Source: Porphyridium purpureum
Lineage: Eukaryota; Rhodophyta; Bangiophyceae; Porphyridiales; Porphyridiaceae
Direction: 5' to 3'
DNA: 64,000 nucleotides
NCBI GenBank assembly: GCA_008690995.1
Contig: VRMN01000009.1
Span: 62,001-126,000, forward strand
Below, in pieces: positions 34,180-43,968 of this stretch. Both the position numbers and the translations under genes were made by a program. Below the pieces are notes generated by a model. That model saw only the letters and a list, made by a program, of their open reading frames with translations, was not told where the DNA came from and did no database searches. Positions within the stretch are counted from its first letter, which is position 1. Every line of letters starts with the position of its first letter.

Positions 34180-37100
34180 TCAGTGATTATTCAATAATCT
34201 GCGCAGGGTGGCGACCAAGGCGCTGACTATGGCAGGATGATTTCCGGGGCCTGACCCGCATACGCTCACAGTGGCAGCACCCGGCCCATTCGCGAGACTC
34301 TGGCTCTCCAAGCGCACCGCGAACTCGGCCGCTCCGCAAACTGCAAAGAAAAGCGCTTGCTTCGGAGCTTCCAATTGGCTCACAAGACGAAATCCATTTT
34401 CCTGTAAAATGCGTACCCCGCGTTCGACTGATGAGTCGGTCTGCACAGCGGTTAAGGCGGAGGCCGATGGCGAAGAGGACATCGCGTACATCTTCTCCAC
34501 GTCCTCCTTGGTAACGCCAGGGGGTGGCGGGTCCAATAAAAGCTCGAAAAACGAATCCACGTGCTCTTCAAAATAAATCACACTGAGCGGCTCACACCGA
34601 ATGGCCACCTGCACGCGCGCACCTTTGGACGCATCCCGACCAGCCTTCTTACCAAGGGCCACAGACCCCCGCACTGTCTCGCCGGCTGGCAGCACGCTCA
34701 AATCATCATCAAGCTTTAGCTTGGAAACGTTCGCGAGCCCGAACGCATTCACATTGAACCGAATTTCAAAGCTATGCATGTCAGAGGGCGTCGTGTTCGT
34801 GAAGGACAACCTGTACATGAGATCGCCCATGCCTTCACGATTCGGGCGAAAAATACTGGATCGAATCTCCAAACCTTTTCCTTTTGTGCCAGGCACTACA
34901 AGCTTAGATAGCTCGTTAGTCCGCCTCTGGTCCTTGTCGTTGCTACTCAAATCCGTTTCAATGAGCACGCGAGGACTACCGGGCCCCCTAGAAGCGCTCG
35001 GATGATCAAAACCACCCAGAAGATCACTACTGCTAACTTTGCTGGTGTTTTCATCCTTCTCGATGCCGCCCTTTCTGATCGTTTCCACTCTAGACCTTTG
35101 GACTCCATCAAGTGGCGGCGCAGACAGCAACGTTGAATCCTGCCCTGTCACGGAATCACGAACGCTGAGATCTGCGCTATTCTGCGCACTGCCCAAAAAG
35201 GGCGCTGGTAAAGCAAGAGGAACAGAAGATGCTGGGTCATTTTGAACATTAGACGCGCCGAGCTGCTCAAGCCATGATATACTGGACGCAGAGGTGGCTG
35301 CGGGGGGCACAGCTGGATTTTCAGATGCGATCGGTGTCGGCACGTCTTCGTCAAGTTCTAAAAGCAAGAGGTCGCCACCGGCACCCGTTGTGCCAGCAAT
35401 GGTAGGCACTTGAATGGCGTTTCCGTCTCCCAGATCAATCAGTTCAACTTCACCCGTTAAAATCGCCATGTCGGCGCTTGGCTCGACCTCTTCAGCCATC
35501 GGTTGGTTCGCAGTGGTTGCATCAAATTGATCAGACGGCCGGAAGTATGCAGCTGAGATATGGCCCAAGTTGGTCAAGATATTGCTGAGCAGTTGATCGC
35601 TCGGTTTCACGAGGTCATTCGATATGGGGTACGCGAATACATCACGATCGCTGTCACTACACTCAAACGATGATACTGCGCCTGCGTTCGCAACATCCAA
35701 CTCGAGCAAATTACCCGCGCTGCTGCTGAGACCACCGCCGTCTCGTGATATCGAGCGCTCGTACTGGACAGCAAGTTCGCGAGTGTCTGAAACAACCGCG
35801 TCGCCTGTCCGAGCCATATCACAAAGTTCGGCCAGCCTCTCGGCGCTGCCTTTGACGTCTGCTTTGCAAAGCGCTCGGTACTGTGTCAGCAGTTGGTTTT
35901 GAACTTCTTTGGACTCATCCTCGAACGACTCGTAAAGGGAATCCAGGAGCTCAAGCGCAGTGTTTGGAACAAGATTTGCATTCGTGCCCACGATAAATGC
36001 AAGCGCAATTTTGGACTGCGGCGTGTCTGCGACCGCCACACACGAGGCCTGCAATGCAGCGTCGACGCACGTGGCAAATTCGTGCTTTGGATACGACCGC
36101 ATAAGAAGCATGATTGCTGACAAAGCGCTTCGCATTACGTGATCCTCTCGAGATCTACAAAAGCTGTTCAACACATCGACGCAGCGGTAGAGCGCCGACT
36201 CGAGACGCACCGCGACGCGAGCGACACTCTCAATGGCGCTCGACACAAAGACTGGGTCCGCATCCATAATGTACTCTTTAAGTTCCGCAAGAAGAGCACC
36301 GACGTTTTTGCTGTCGCAAAGCGACACGAGCACGGTCAGCTTTTCCAATTTGTTGAACTGCTGGTCGCTGTACTCGACGAAGAATTCCTTCAAGCTTCCC
36401 CCGTCCAGGAAATTCGGGTAGCGCATTTTGATTGCTTGGATAGCACGCAGCGCAACGTACTGCGTGGCCTGTTTGTCTTTGACCATGGAAAGAAGCGGGC
36501 GCTTGATGCGTTTGAGCAACGCCGAAATGGTTTTTGGCTGGGTCAGATGTTCCATGCAGATCACGATCAGACGGACCGTGCTCATTGTAACCGCATGGCT
36601 CGTGTGCTGCAGGCGCGAGCTCACACGCTCAACGATCGCATCTGCATCGGACGCCGACTCGATTCTGGCGTTGGACGCGATCGCGTCCAAGATGGCCACC
36701 TGACCCCACTCGTTGGTTTCATTAAGCGCGGCCAAAAAAATGTGCAAAGTCTTCCGGTCCAACTGCAAAATGCCGCGCGCGTCGTCCTGTATCCCATCTA
36801 GGCTCGCAATGTCGCACAGCGAAGCTACCGCCGTGCTCACGACAATGGCGTTGTCGTCGGTCACCAGATCCTTAAGTCCTTGCAACAAATTAGTTTGCGT
36901 GACTCGTTCGACGTCCATGTAGGCTAGCTTAGCAACTGCAATGGCTGCCGATTTACGCACGTACGCCTCACGATCTTTAAGCCCGGCGCCTAGCACATCG
37001 CTCAAATAGTCAACGACTTGATCCACATTGATGTTGGACATGGTTCGGATCGCGAGCGCGCGCACCAGCGGGTTCGGATTCGATGCCTCTTGCACAAACA

Positions 37101-37431
37101 TGTTAATGGCAAGAATGGCCAGCTCCGGCTGGCTCTCCGCATACCGCGCCAAATACAGGTACACCAGCTTTTTCTGCTCGATATGCCTAGTTTGCACGCA
37201 CTTGAGCACGTCAGTAAACAGAGCAGACACGTCCTTCCCAATACTCATCGCTCCAATCACGCGCTTGAGCGCGCGCCGCCGCTCCTTGGAGTCCGAAGAG
37301 TTCAGCTCCTGGCGCAGCTCATGAATTTCGCCCTTGTACGTGTTCGAGTAGTATCGCTCTGTGCGCTGCGTCTTTCCAGTCACATTGTTTGTGATCTTCT
37401 TGACGCGCCTCTTCACCCATTTCATCCCCAT
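34180..37431 (-). CDS. Beta-adaptin, large subunit of an AP-1/AP-2 clathrin adaptor
   Basis: 1083 residues. The alpha-solenoid trunk (about 1-600) matches beta-adaptins from the N-terminus: KGEIHELRQELNS, IGKDVSALFTDVLKCVQT, KKLVYLYLARYAESQPELA, NPNPLVRALAIRTMSNI. An acidic, flexible hinge (about 600-850) holds clathrin-box-like sequences: LLELD near the start, LIDLG (about 664) and LLLLELDED. The C-terminal appendage (about 850-1083) has the ear-like FRPNREGMGDLMYRLSFTN. The protein links cargo and the other adaptor subunits to clathrin at the Golgi, endosome or plasma membrane. Sequence alone does not decide between AP-1 and AP-2; lower eukaryotes often share one beta. The ~35-residue basic N-terminal extension is a little longer than usual. 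Confidence 0.93.
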   Translation of the reverse strand: MGMKWVKRRVKKITNNVTGKTQRTERYYSNTYKGEIHELRQELNSSDSKERRRALKRVIGAMSIGKDVSALFTDVLKCVQTRHIEQKKLVYLYLARYAESQPELAILAINMFVQEASNPNPLVRALAIRTMSNINVDQVVDYLSDVLGAGLKDREAYVRKSAAIAVAKLAYMDVERVTQTNLLQGLKDLVTDDNAIVVSTAVASLCDIASLDGIQDDARGILQLDRKTLHIFLAALNETNEWGQVAILDAIASNARIESASDADAIVERVSSRLQHTSHAVTMSTVRLIVICMEHLTQPKTISALLKRIKRPLLSMVKDKQATQYVALRAIQAIKMRYPNFLDGGSLKEFFVEYSDQQFNKLEKLTVLVSLCDSKNVGALLAELKEYIMDADPVFVSSAIESVARVAVRLESALYRCVDVLNSFCRSREDHVMRSALSAIMLLMRSYPKHEFATCVDAALQASCVAVADTPQSKIALAFIVGTNANLVPNTALELLDSLYESFEDESKEVQNQLLTQYRALCKADVKGSAERLAELCDMARTGDAVVSDTRELAVQYERSISRDGGGLSSSAGNLLELDVANAGAVSSFECSDSDRDVFAYPISNDLVKPSDQLLSNILTNLGHISAAYFRPSDQFDATTANQPMAEEVEPSADMAILTGEVELIDLGDGNAIQVPTIAGTTGAGGDLLLLELDEDVPTPIASENPAVPPAATSASSISWLEQLGASNVQNDPASSVPLALPAPFLGSAQNSADLSVRDSVTGQDSTLLSAPPLDGVQRSRVETIRKGGIEKDENTSKVSSSDLLGGFDHPSASRGPGSPRVLIETDLSSNDKDQRRTNELSKLVVPGTKGKGLEIRSSIFRPNREGMGDLMYRLSFTNTTPSDMHSFEIRFNVNAFGLANVSKLKLDDDLSVLPAGETVRGSVALGKKAGRDASKGARVQVAIRCEPLSVIYFEEHVDSFFELLLDPPPPGVTKEDVEKMYAMSSSPSASALTAVQTDSSVERGVRILQENGFRLVSQLEAPKQALFFAVCGAAEFAVRLESQSLANGPGAATVSVCGSGPGNHPAIVSALVATLRRLLNNH

Positions 37432-37814
37432 TTCCTCTCACCTGCCCTTCATGCCACTCACGGGAGCAGTGAATGGGTCACAAGCAAGCAGCACGTCGCG
37501 TCAATCCGTGACCTGCTTCACTCACAAACTCGTTTCTCTGTACTGTTCCCACCAAAGATCCAAACGCGTCCACCGCGCATACTACTTTGCCGGACAAATG
37601 CTCATTCCCGGCACTGCGCGAGCGCACCACGCCCGTGAACTCGTCCAGACAACGCGTCGCATTCGTACCTTGTCTCCTTCTCCCTCCGCACGGTCGCCTT
37701 GACACGTCTCCCGCACGGCTGTCGAAACTTTGACACGGGTGTACACTAAATGCTGTACTTAGTGTACACACTGTACTCAGGTGTTCTGTTCTTGGAGGTA
37801 CACTAAACTCGGGC
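37432..37814. other. Divergent promoter region, beta-adaptin / PAQR
   Basis: A 383-bp gap between two divergent start codons, with no gene. It holds a GTAC cluster and an inverted repeat, listed separately, plus a single TGTACTGT near 37537. Confidence 0.6.
37739..37801. promoter_or_regulatory. GTAC cluster with perfect 11-bp inverted repeat
   Basis: Five GTAC cores (37741, 37755, 37764, 37773, 37798) in about 60 bp. GTGTACACTAA (37739-37749) and TTAGTGTACAC (37759-37769) are perfect inverted copies with a 9-bp spacer that itself ends in GTAC. The last core repeats GTACACTAAA. It lies 14-76 bp before the PAQR frame and about 310 bp from the beta-adaptin start. A dimeric regulator site is the simplest reading, by inference. 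Confidence 0.5.
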
Positions 37815-38954
37815 TTGATGACCGTCTCGAGCTCGAGCGTACGGAGAAGGCGACGTGCTGCTGTGAGAGGGTGGCGGTGGTCTGCGTTGTCTTGTCGTAC
37901 AATGAATGACGCACCGCTGTTTGTCGCTGCTCCCGTGGCGCAGGATGGAAGCGGTGGCCTGGGCTGCGCCCGATGCGTTGGAAGCGCTCGGTTCGGCCGT
38001 CGAGCGTGCGGGGTGGGCGTCGGCCTGCAGCGACCGGACATCTGGCTCGGGTCTGTGACGTTTCAGCGAGTCCGCAGGCCAGCGTTTGTCCTCGAGTGCG
38101 CAAGCTCGTCTGAGTCGCAGCAGTATTCTGAGAAACGGCAGCAGCAGCAACCGTACATTGTTCCTGCGCATGAAGCACAAGAGTGGGCCCTGAGAAGGAA
38201 TATTTTAGCTGGCTACCGGCAGCCGAATCGTACATGGCAGCGCGTACTTGCGAGTTTGTTTGAAGTGCATAACGAGTCAGCCAATATTTGGACTCACTTG
38301 ATCGCGTCCGTGGCCTTTTTCGCGCTGTCCGCATGGCTGTACAAGGTCCGTCTTGCGCACTGTGAGCAGCTGCACCGTGTGCTGGTCTCGGCCTACTCAA
38401 GCGCAGTGGGTATCACGTTTGGAATCTCGAGCTTTTACCACACATTCCGAGATAATAGCGAAATTGCTTACAAGCGCTTGAGAGCATTGGATTTCCAAAG
38501 CATCTTGTTCTTGATCACAGCGAGCTACGTGCCGGCGCTTGCAATGGCGTATGCCAAGCTCCCGTTTCTCCGGAATCTATACCTTGGCATTGTGGCCGTA
38601 TTGTATCCAAGCATCGCTTTTGTGGTTGAGCTATCGCGGCGCAAGGACTGGAGCAAAGTCCGAAACACGTTGTTCTGCGTGAACACACTGTGGGGTGTCA
38701 TTCCCACACTCCACACTTTGTTCGCGCAGGTACCGTATGCCTCTTTCTTTGTGATGTCGCAATGGCGCATGTGGGCGTGCTATGCTCTAGGGTTCTTCTT
38801 CTACGCGTCCAAGATTCCAGAGCGGTTCTCGGTGTTCAAAGGCAAGGCCTGCCTCGTCGGACACTCTCACTTCATCTGGCATTTGTTGACCATGGCTGGA
38901 GCCGCCGCTCATTTTTACTTTTTGCAGAAGTACTGCCTGATGCTAGCGGTGTGA
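37815..38954 (+). CDS. PAQR / adiponectin-receptor-like (hemolysin III family) seven-helix membrane protein
   Basis: 379 residues. A variable N-terminal 110 residues is followed by seven hydrophobic helices with the family's motifs in order: HNESANIWTHL (about 152), SSFYHTFRDNS (first His and Asp of the metal site) and GHSHFIWHLL near the end (two His). These residues bind zinc in adiponectin receptors, which act as ceramidases. Which lipid is handled here is unknown. The Met at 37902 (MNDAPLFVAA) is an alternative start, since the 29 residues before it are Arg/Ser-rich leader-like. The strong promoter-like GTAC cluster is just upstream. Confidence 0.9.
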   Translation: MMTVSSSSVRRRRRAAVRGWRWSALSCRTMNDAPLFVAAPVAQDGSGGLGCARCVGSARFGRRACGVGVGLQRPDIWLGSVTFQRVRRPAFVLECASSSESQQYSEKRQQQQPYIVPAHEAQEWALRRNILAGYRQPNRTWQRVLASLFEVHNESANIWTHLIASVAFFALSAWLYKVRLAHCEQLHRVLVSAYSSAVGITFGISSFYHTFRDNSEIAYKRLRALDFQSILFLITASYVPALAMAYAKLPFLRNLYLGIVAVLYPSIAFVVELSRRKDWSKVRNTLFCVNTLWGVIPTLHTLFAQVPYASFFVMSQWRMWACYALGFFFYASKIPERFSVFKGKACLVGHSHFIWHLLTMAGAAAHFYFLQKYCLMLAV

Positions 38955-40237
38955 AGACGTCAGGCTTTTGGTCTCGCTGGGTGTCGCATGAATCCTCAGT
39001 GAGAAGTTGTGGTCCTTGGCGAGACTCGGGAAAGGCAGAGAATGCGCGTCGGGCTGGATCCTCGGCCGGACAGGAGGCGACGCGGCGGAGTCGAACCAGC
39101 GCGCTAGCTTGCCATTCTTCTGGCCGTGTTATCGACTGAACTCTCTTTGGGGAGCATGCACACTCTAGACTCCCTGTCAGACAGCCCCGATCGGAGGAAC
39201 ATGATGACCTCGTCCTCAAGGCGGATGGACGAAAGCCGACCGAGACAAAAGGTGTTGCCCACGGGCTGATGATGCGTCCGAGTCTGCATCATCAGAAAGC
39301 GTCAACTGCGAAAAGCGCATGTTCGCTGAAATTCTTTCGCTTCATGCCGCACACCCCCACGGAGGCCACCGTGTCTGACACGCGCCCACGTAGACCGCGC
39401 GCGCGGCATGACAATGACCTGGCCAATCTGGAAACTCCACTTCACGTGCCAACACTGAAGTCATCGTCAAACCGGCGTTCGACCACTGTACCCACCTGCA
39501 AAAACAAGCGATTTCTCGTTCTGATTATCCTGCGCGCGGTGTGTACAGTTGACAGGTTTTCTTGACGCGCTGATTCGGATGGGGTTCGGTTTTTTGTTTT
39601 TAATTTAGCGTACAGCGAGAAATCCACGTGCTATGAAAAGAAGGGCGTTTTAGTATTCGTTTGTTAGAATTCGAATCCGAGGTCGAGGTCGAATTCGGGG
39701 CGTGTGCGGATGCGTTACGGCGTCTGGCACGGTTGGGAAGGGATGATGGATAGATGACTGAATCAATAAATGGATAGGACTACCGTGTACCTGACTTTGG
39801 TGGCGAATATTGGCACGGGAATGTGTCGCTGTGAATACACTGACCGCTGCTGTCTCGTCGCCAACAAACCTGGAGCAGGACATGTTTATTCCGCGCTCTG
39901 AATCATGGTCTGCTCCAGCGCTTTGCGCAGCAGCACGATATGACAGACACGTGCACTGGCAGTGGTTGTGGTGGAGGGCCGCCGCATGACTCCACAAGTT
40001 GAGCCAGCACCAGCAGCGCCGCACATATGCATATATGTGCAGACGTGGCTGTCTGAGACATAGACTGGCGGGAGGCATCGAAGACCTCGTAGCCGTGTTG
40101 ACCACGAGAGCAACACGCCGTGAAGGCAACGCTGAGGAAGAAGAGAGCCCTGTTGCGACCGAGACACTGGCTGCAGGGTCTCAGTCGGTTCGGTCTTCTT
40201 TGTCTGGAGTGCGTGGCGTCGTGTCGCAGTCGACGCA
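38955..40237. other. 1.28 kb gene-free region with hairpin-forming sequences
   Basis: No recognised gene; several short frames look incidental. It contains a perfect hairpin at 39266-39295, ACTGTAC at about 39486, GTACAGT at about 39543, a near-palindrome GCACATATGCATATATGTGC at 40021-40040 and a TAAA-rich part near 39765. Confidence 0.5.
39266..39295. repeat. Perfect 10-bp inverted repeat (hairpin)
   Basis: CTGATGATGC and GCATCATCAG are exact inverted copies around a 10-base loop, about 310 bp past the PAQR stop. It could be an RNA hairpin in the 3' flank or a protein-binding site; no function is supported. Confidence 0.6.
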
Positions 40238-41743
40238 ATGTCGCAGGCTTTTGCGGCACTGCGACTGAAAACGTCGTTCGCAGACCCTCTTTTCGAAAGC
40301 CAGGACGATGTGGTGTCGCTGAGTGAGTCTAACGGAACTTCGAAAAGTCCAATGCTCATCATGTCGCGCTGCACGCTGAGCGACGTGTCAACTTCCAACA
40401 AATCGAGCGCAAGTTCGCTAGCACGGAGCGGTTCCGGTCGAAGCGGGTCCGGTCGAAGCGGTTCCGGCCGCCTTTGCGCTTCGGCACGAGTGCGGGGGGT
40501 GGCGAAGTCGAGCGTTACTCCGGAGCCTCTAAGGAGCCCGCGCGGGCAGAGCACGAATGAAGAAACGTCCGAAGAAAACGCACAGAACAAGGCACTGGAA
40601 GCCAAGTACCAGGACATGAATTACTTTGTGCTTGCGCGCATAATGCGAAATGAGATCTCGGTGAAAGACCGAGTCACCACTTTGCCGTGGAAGACCGTGA
40701 AGATGAGTTTCCGTGCGATCGACGCGACGAAGTACTTGGTGAGATCCGTTTACGCGTCGAACACCGCGGAAGCAAAGTTCCTTTGCGAGCAGCTCATCTC
40801 GCAGGGCCACATCTACGACGCGTTCGAGGAGCAGAGCGAGCGTGACTTTCGACCAGAGTCCAAGCGGCTGTACCGTTTTGCTATGGACGACCGTACACTA
40901 GAAAGTTTGCAGGTCGACACAGCAGAAGTCCAAAAGGCAATCGAAGAAGCGTTTGTGCCCTTTCTGAAGACAACTCAGTTTGAAGGAAGGCAGCTCGTTT
41001 CTTTTCTCTTGGAGCGAGGGAAGGCAGCAAACCGTTCCGAGGGCCTCAAAATCGGTCAGCTCTTGTTGGAAGAGGTAATCATCGCACGCGCGGGATCCAA
41101 CTCGCTGGCACTGTTCCGCGATTCTTCAGCATTGTACAAGCTCGCGAAGCCGCTGTATGCCCCTGTGTCTGTGCGCAAACGATTGGAAACATGCGGTGAC
41201 ACAGAATTTGAGCCTGCTTCTGGGGGCCTTTCCTTCTTCGGGCGCTCGCTTTCATACCGGCGTATCAGTCTGCCTAGCTACGCGTTTGATGATCTTGATG
41301 AGGCTGCTACGCCATGCTTAAGTGCGCGCAGTGGCTCCATGTTGAGCAAACTCACGATGCCCGAGCCCAAGTCTGACGGCACGCGCATTTCGAGCGCTTC
41401 AGAGGACCGTGCGGCGAGACAGACGGGCAACGGCGCGCCGCTCCGGCACAGCGGCCGCGTTGAAGTACCTCACGCCACTATGCGGAATGGAGGTCAATCT
41501 TGCCGCGGCCGAATCCGCGGCAACCCGCCTCAGAGTATCAATCTGACCGTGGCCACATCCAGCGCGCCCGTGACTGCTCGACGGCCAGGCGACGAGGCGT
41601 TCGGCTTTGCGAGTCCCAGATCTCGGTGCGAAATGGTATCCCTATCTGACGACTATGGAATCGACGTCGACGTGCGCTTAGACAGCGACGAGTCGGAGTG
41701 CACGGCCGAACTCAGCGCCAACCTCTTGAAATTCACCTCATGA
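40238..41743 (+). CDS. DEP-domain protein
   Basis: 501 residues. After a Ser/Arg-rich N-terminus with a nearly exact 15-bp coding repeat (RSGSG three times, about 65-79), two globular stretches look like DEP domains. The first (about 128-225) contains TKYLVRSVYASNTAEAKFLCEQLISQGHIYDA, the pattern of a DEP fold, with YRFAMDD at its end. The second is at about 250-310 (LKIGQLLLEEVI...LFRDSSALYKL). The C-terminal 190 residues are low-complexity. DEP domains bring signalling proteins to membranes or GPCR/RGS partners. No catalytic domain is present, so an adaptor role is likely. The second DEP assignment is weaker. Confidence 0.6.
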   Translation: MSQAFAALRLKTSFADPLFESQDDVVSLSESNGTSKSPMLIMSRCTLSDVSTSNKSSASSLARSGSGRSGSGRSGSGRLCASARVRGVAKSSVTPEPLRSPRGQSTNEETSEENAQNKALEAKYQDMNYFVLARIMRNEISVKDRVTTLPWKTVKMSFRAIDATKYLVRSVYASNTAEAKFLCEQLISQGHIYDAFEEQSERDFRPESKRLYRFAMDDRTLESLQVDTAEVQKAIEEAFVPFLKTTQFEGRQLVSFLLERGKAANRSEGLKIGQLLLEEVIIARAGSNSLALFRDSSALYKLAKPLYAPVSVRKRLETCGDTEFEPASGGLSFFGRSLSYRRISLPSYAFDDLDEAATPCLSARSGSMLSKLTMPEPKSDGTRISSASEDRAARQTGNGAPLRHSGRVEVPHATMRNGGQSCRGRIRGNPPQSINLTVATSSAPVTARRPGDEAFGFASPRSRCEMVSLSDDYGIDVDVRLDSDESECTAELSANLLKFTS

Positions 41744-42091
41744 CTTGGCCGTCACGCCACCCAAAACGCCTCCCGCCCCACCAACCCCTTTTAACTGTAC
41801 CGCTGCTGAACTGAAAATTTCCATTCGTTTGTCATCTTTTCAGCGACTGTACCTTATCCGTGCAGTCCGTCTTCTCTGAGCGCATCGTTTTTCATACAAA
41901 AGGAGCTTGATTTACTATGTAACCGATGATGGAGGTACAGTGCACAGAACACACGACACACAAATTTATTTTTTTGAACGCTTGAAAGCATGTGCGTGAG
42001 TCTGCGACGACAAATCAAACAAGTTGGGGAAGAGGGTCGATGAGAGGCAGCCGCTCGCAAGCAAACACGTGGCCACCAGGTTGGAATACAG
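41744..42091. other. Short intergenic region with three GTAC words
   Basis: ACTGTAC at about 41796 and 41846 and GTACAGT at about 41936 lie 155-300 bp before the CXC gene. Nothing else is recognised. Confidence 0.5.
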
Positions 42092-43795
42092 GTGATGGCG
42101 GGCCCCGCAGTTCCTGTGCATAGCGGCGGACGCGCCGTGGTGGAGAACGCGGCCGCCGCAAAGGAAGCATTTGAAGGCTTGACTTCGCCGTTTCGAAAAG
42201 AGGGGCACGAGTCGGCGTCGGTCTCCGTGTCGCCGCACGCGCTCAAGGAAGGCGGCGCGCGGGCTGCCCACGGGCTGCGTGGCTCCGAGTTTGTCGAAAT
42301 AGAAATGCAAAGAAACGCGCCACAGGATCACGATCAGGATCAGATACACACACCCACCACCTCGGACGGCGTTCGCATGAAGGGCGCAAGCACGCTCAGA
42401 TGTGAGAAGGGAAAAGGAAGTGCGGCGAGCGGGAATCCCGCAGTAGAGTCCAGCGAGACGACGTCAGAAGCTTCGGGTGCGAAAAGAGAAAGTGAATTCC
42501 GTCGTCACCTGCAGCAAGCCGCGCACCAGGGACATGGCCCCGGTTTGCCGTCGCACGAGCAAGCAAAGAGCGCTGAGACGCGAGAATCACCACACAGGTC
42601 TGATCAGGCATCTTACGAGTCGTCCGCGTCCTTTCCACCCGAAGCGTCGTTGCTGCGTATCCGTAACAACGTAAATGACCACTCGCTGGCGGATCATGCA
42701 TTGTCAGTGCTGGCTAGGGCCGGCGAGATTGAAGTGGCGAGGTCGCTGCAAAACACCCCAGCAAAACGGACCAAGTCTGCGCGAGGCACACCGAGGAAGG
42801 CGACCAAGTCAATCACCAAGAAGAACGGTGCCGCGGTGTCTCCACTCGACACCTTGACGCCGGTGAAACAGCCACAGTCGAAACGAACCTCGCACGTCAT
42901 TCCGTCTCCGAAGCAGATTGTGGGCGGTGCAGACAGCGCCCGTGCCAGGTTAACAGAGGGTGCGGGTGCAGGACCGTCGCGCACGTGTAGCTGTGTCAGA
43001 TCCCAGTGCATCCAACAGTACTGCGTGTGTTTCAAGGCTGGCGGCGTCTGTAGCCCGCACTGCACTTGCAACAATTGCCTAAACAATGAAAACAATGAAG
43101 CGCTGCGAGAAGCCAGGATCTCGCAGGTACAAGAGCGGTATCCGCTTGCGTTCACGTCGAAAGTATTGGCGGCCCACGTAGAAGGCGGTACCAAGCCTGT
43201 GATGGTGCACGCAAGGGGCTGCCACTGTCTCAAATCGCATTGTCTCAAGGGATATTGTGAGTGCTTTGAAGCGGGCACGGTATGCTCCGATCGGTGCGTG
43301 TGTGTGAACTGTAAAAACTTTGCGGGCAGCGAAGAGCTTGAGGCCAAAAACTGCGACAAGGCAAGCGACCTGGGAAGGAACTCAATGGCCGGCTCAGAGA
43401 TGAGCCTGGAGCGAAAACCGAGAAACAAAAAGCGAGCGCGCGGACGCAGAGTTCCCGATATGGATGATTCAACGTCAGAGCGACCTCGGGACCCCTCGCC
43501 ACATTCACGGCCTTCCAGTGTGCAATCGCCAGTACAGTCTGTTGCCGCGCGTGGGCTCGGTGAGCTAAACGCTGAGCCTGTCGTAGGGGCCTCTGACTCT
43601 TCGAAGAGCATCGAAAAAGTTGTTCCGCTGGAGATCGTCAAAGACGACATTGCTGACCTGATGCGGCTCGCCAGGGATTTAGGCGCGAAGGAGAATGACC
43701 AGCAGGCTTCCTGGGTGCACAGAGTGGAAGCGGAGCTGATGAAAAGGTGTGCTGCTCTTCTGCTCAAGTATGACGCCCTCGCTGCAGAGTCGTAG
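42092..43795 (+). CDS. CXC/CRC-domain DNA-binding protein (tesmin/TSO1/LIN54 family)
   Basis: 567 residues. Two cysteine-rich CXC repeats with the conserved linker are plain. The first is RTCSCVRSQCIQQYCVCF, then CSPHCTCNNCLN (about 296-335); the second is GCHCLKSHCLKGYCECF, then CSDRCVCVNCKN (about 375-410). The pair, each binding zinc, reads the CHR-type TTYGAA sequence in LIN54 and plant TSO1 proteins, which regulate cell-cycle and developmental genes in MuvB/DREAM complexes. The N-terminal 290 residues are disordered; the C-terminal part has basic KKRARGRR (possible nuclear signal) and a helical end. The first Met-Met is taken as start. Confidence 0.93.
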   Translation: MMAGPAVPVHSGGRAVVENAAAAKEAFEGLTSPFRKEGHESASVSVSPHALKEGGARAAHGLRGSEFVEIEMQRNAPQDHDQDQIHTPTTSDGVRMKGASTLRCEKGKGSAASGNPAVESSETTSEASGAKRESEFRRHLQQAAHQGHGPGLPSHEQAKSAETRESPHRSDQASYESSASFPPEASLLRIRNNVNDHSLADHALSVLARAGEIEVARSLQNTPAKRTKSARGTPRKATKSITKKNGAAVSPLDTLTPVKQPQSKRTSHVIPSPKQIVGGADSARARLTEGAGAGPSRTCSCVRSQCIQQYCVCFKAGGVCSPHCTCNNCLNNENNEALREARISQVQERYPLAFTSKVLAAHVEGGTKPVMVHARGCHCLKSHCLKGYCECFEAGTVCSDRCVCVNCKNFAGSEELEAKNCDKASDLGRNSMAGSEMSLERKPRNKKRARGRRVPDMDDSTSERPRDPSPHSRPSSVQSPVQSVAARGLGELNAEPVVGASDSSKSIEKVVPLEIVKDDIADLMRLARDLGAKENDQQASWVHRVEAELMKRCAALLLKYDALAAES

Positions 43796-43968
43796 TTCAA
43801 AACAAGTATTCTTCAGTGACAGGCGCTCGTCGATACCGCTTGGACCACTCATAAATGCACAGACACGTTGATTTCTCCCCTTTTTTTGTCCATGCGCTCT
43901 GCAGCGCTCAGAGCGGGGCTTAGGTGTCGGTGGTCCCATCCTGTTTTATGCACATGATCTGTAGAGGC

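Noticed and set aside
39020-39110. Possible tRNA suggested by GGTTCGACTCC on the minus strand
   Set aside because: The T stem does not pair over five bases and no D or anticodon arm fits upstream.
39104-39292. 62-residue minus frame (SSIRLEDEVIMFLRSGL)
   Set aside because: Protein-like in places but too short, without relatives, and overlapping the hairpin at 39266.
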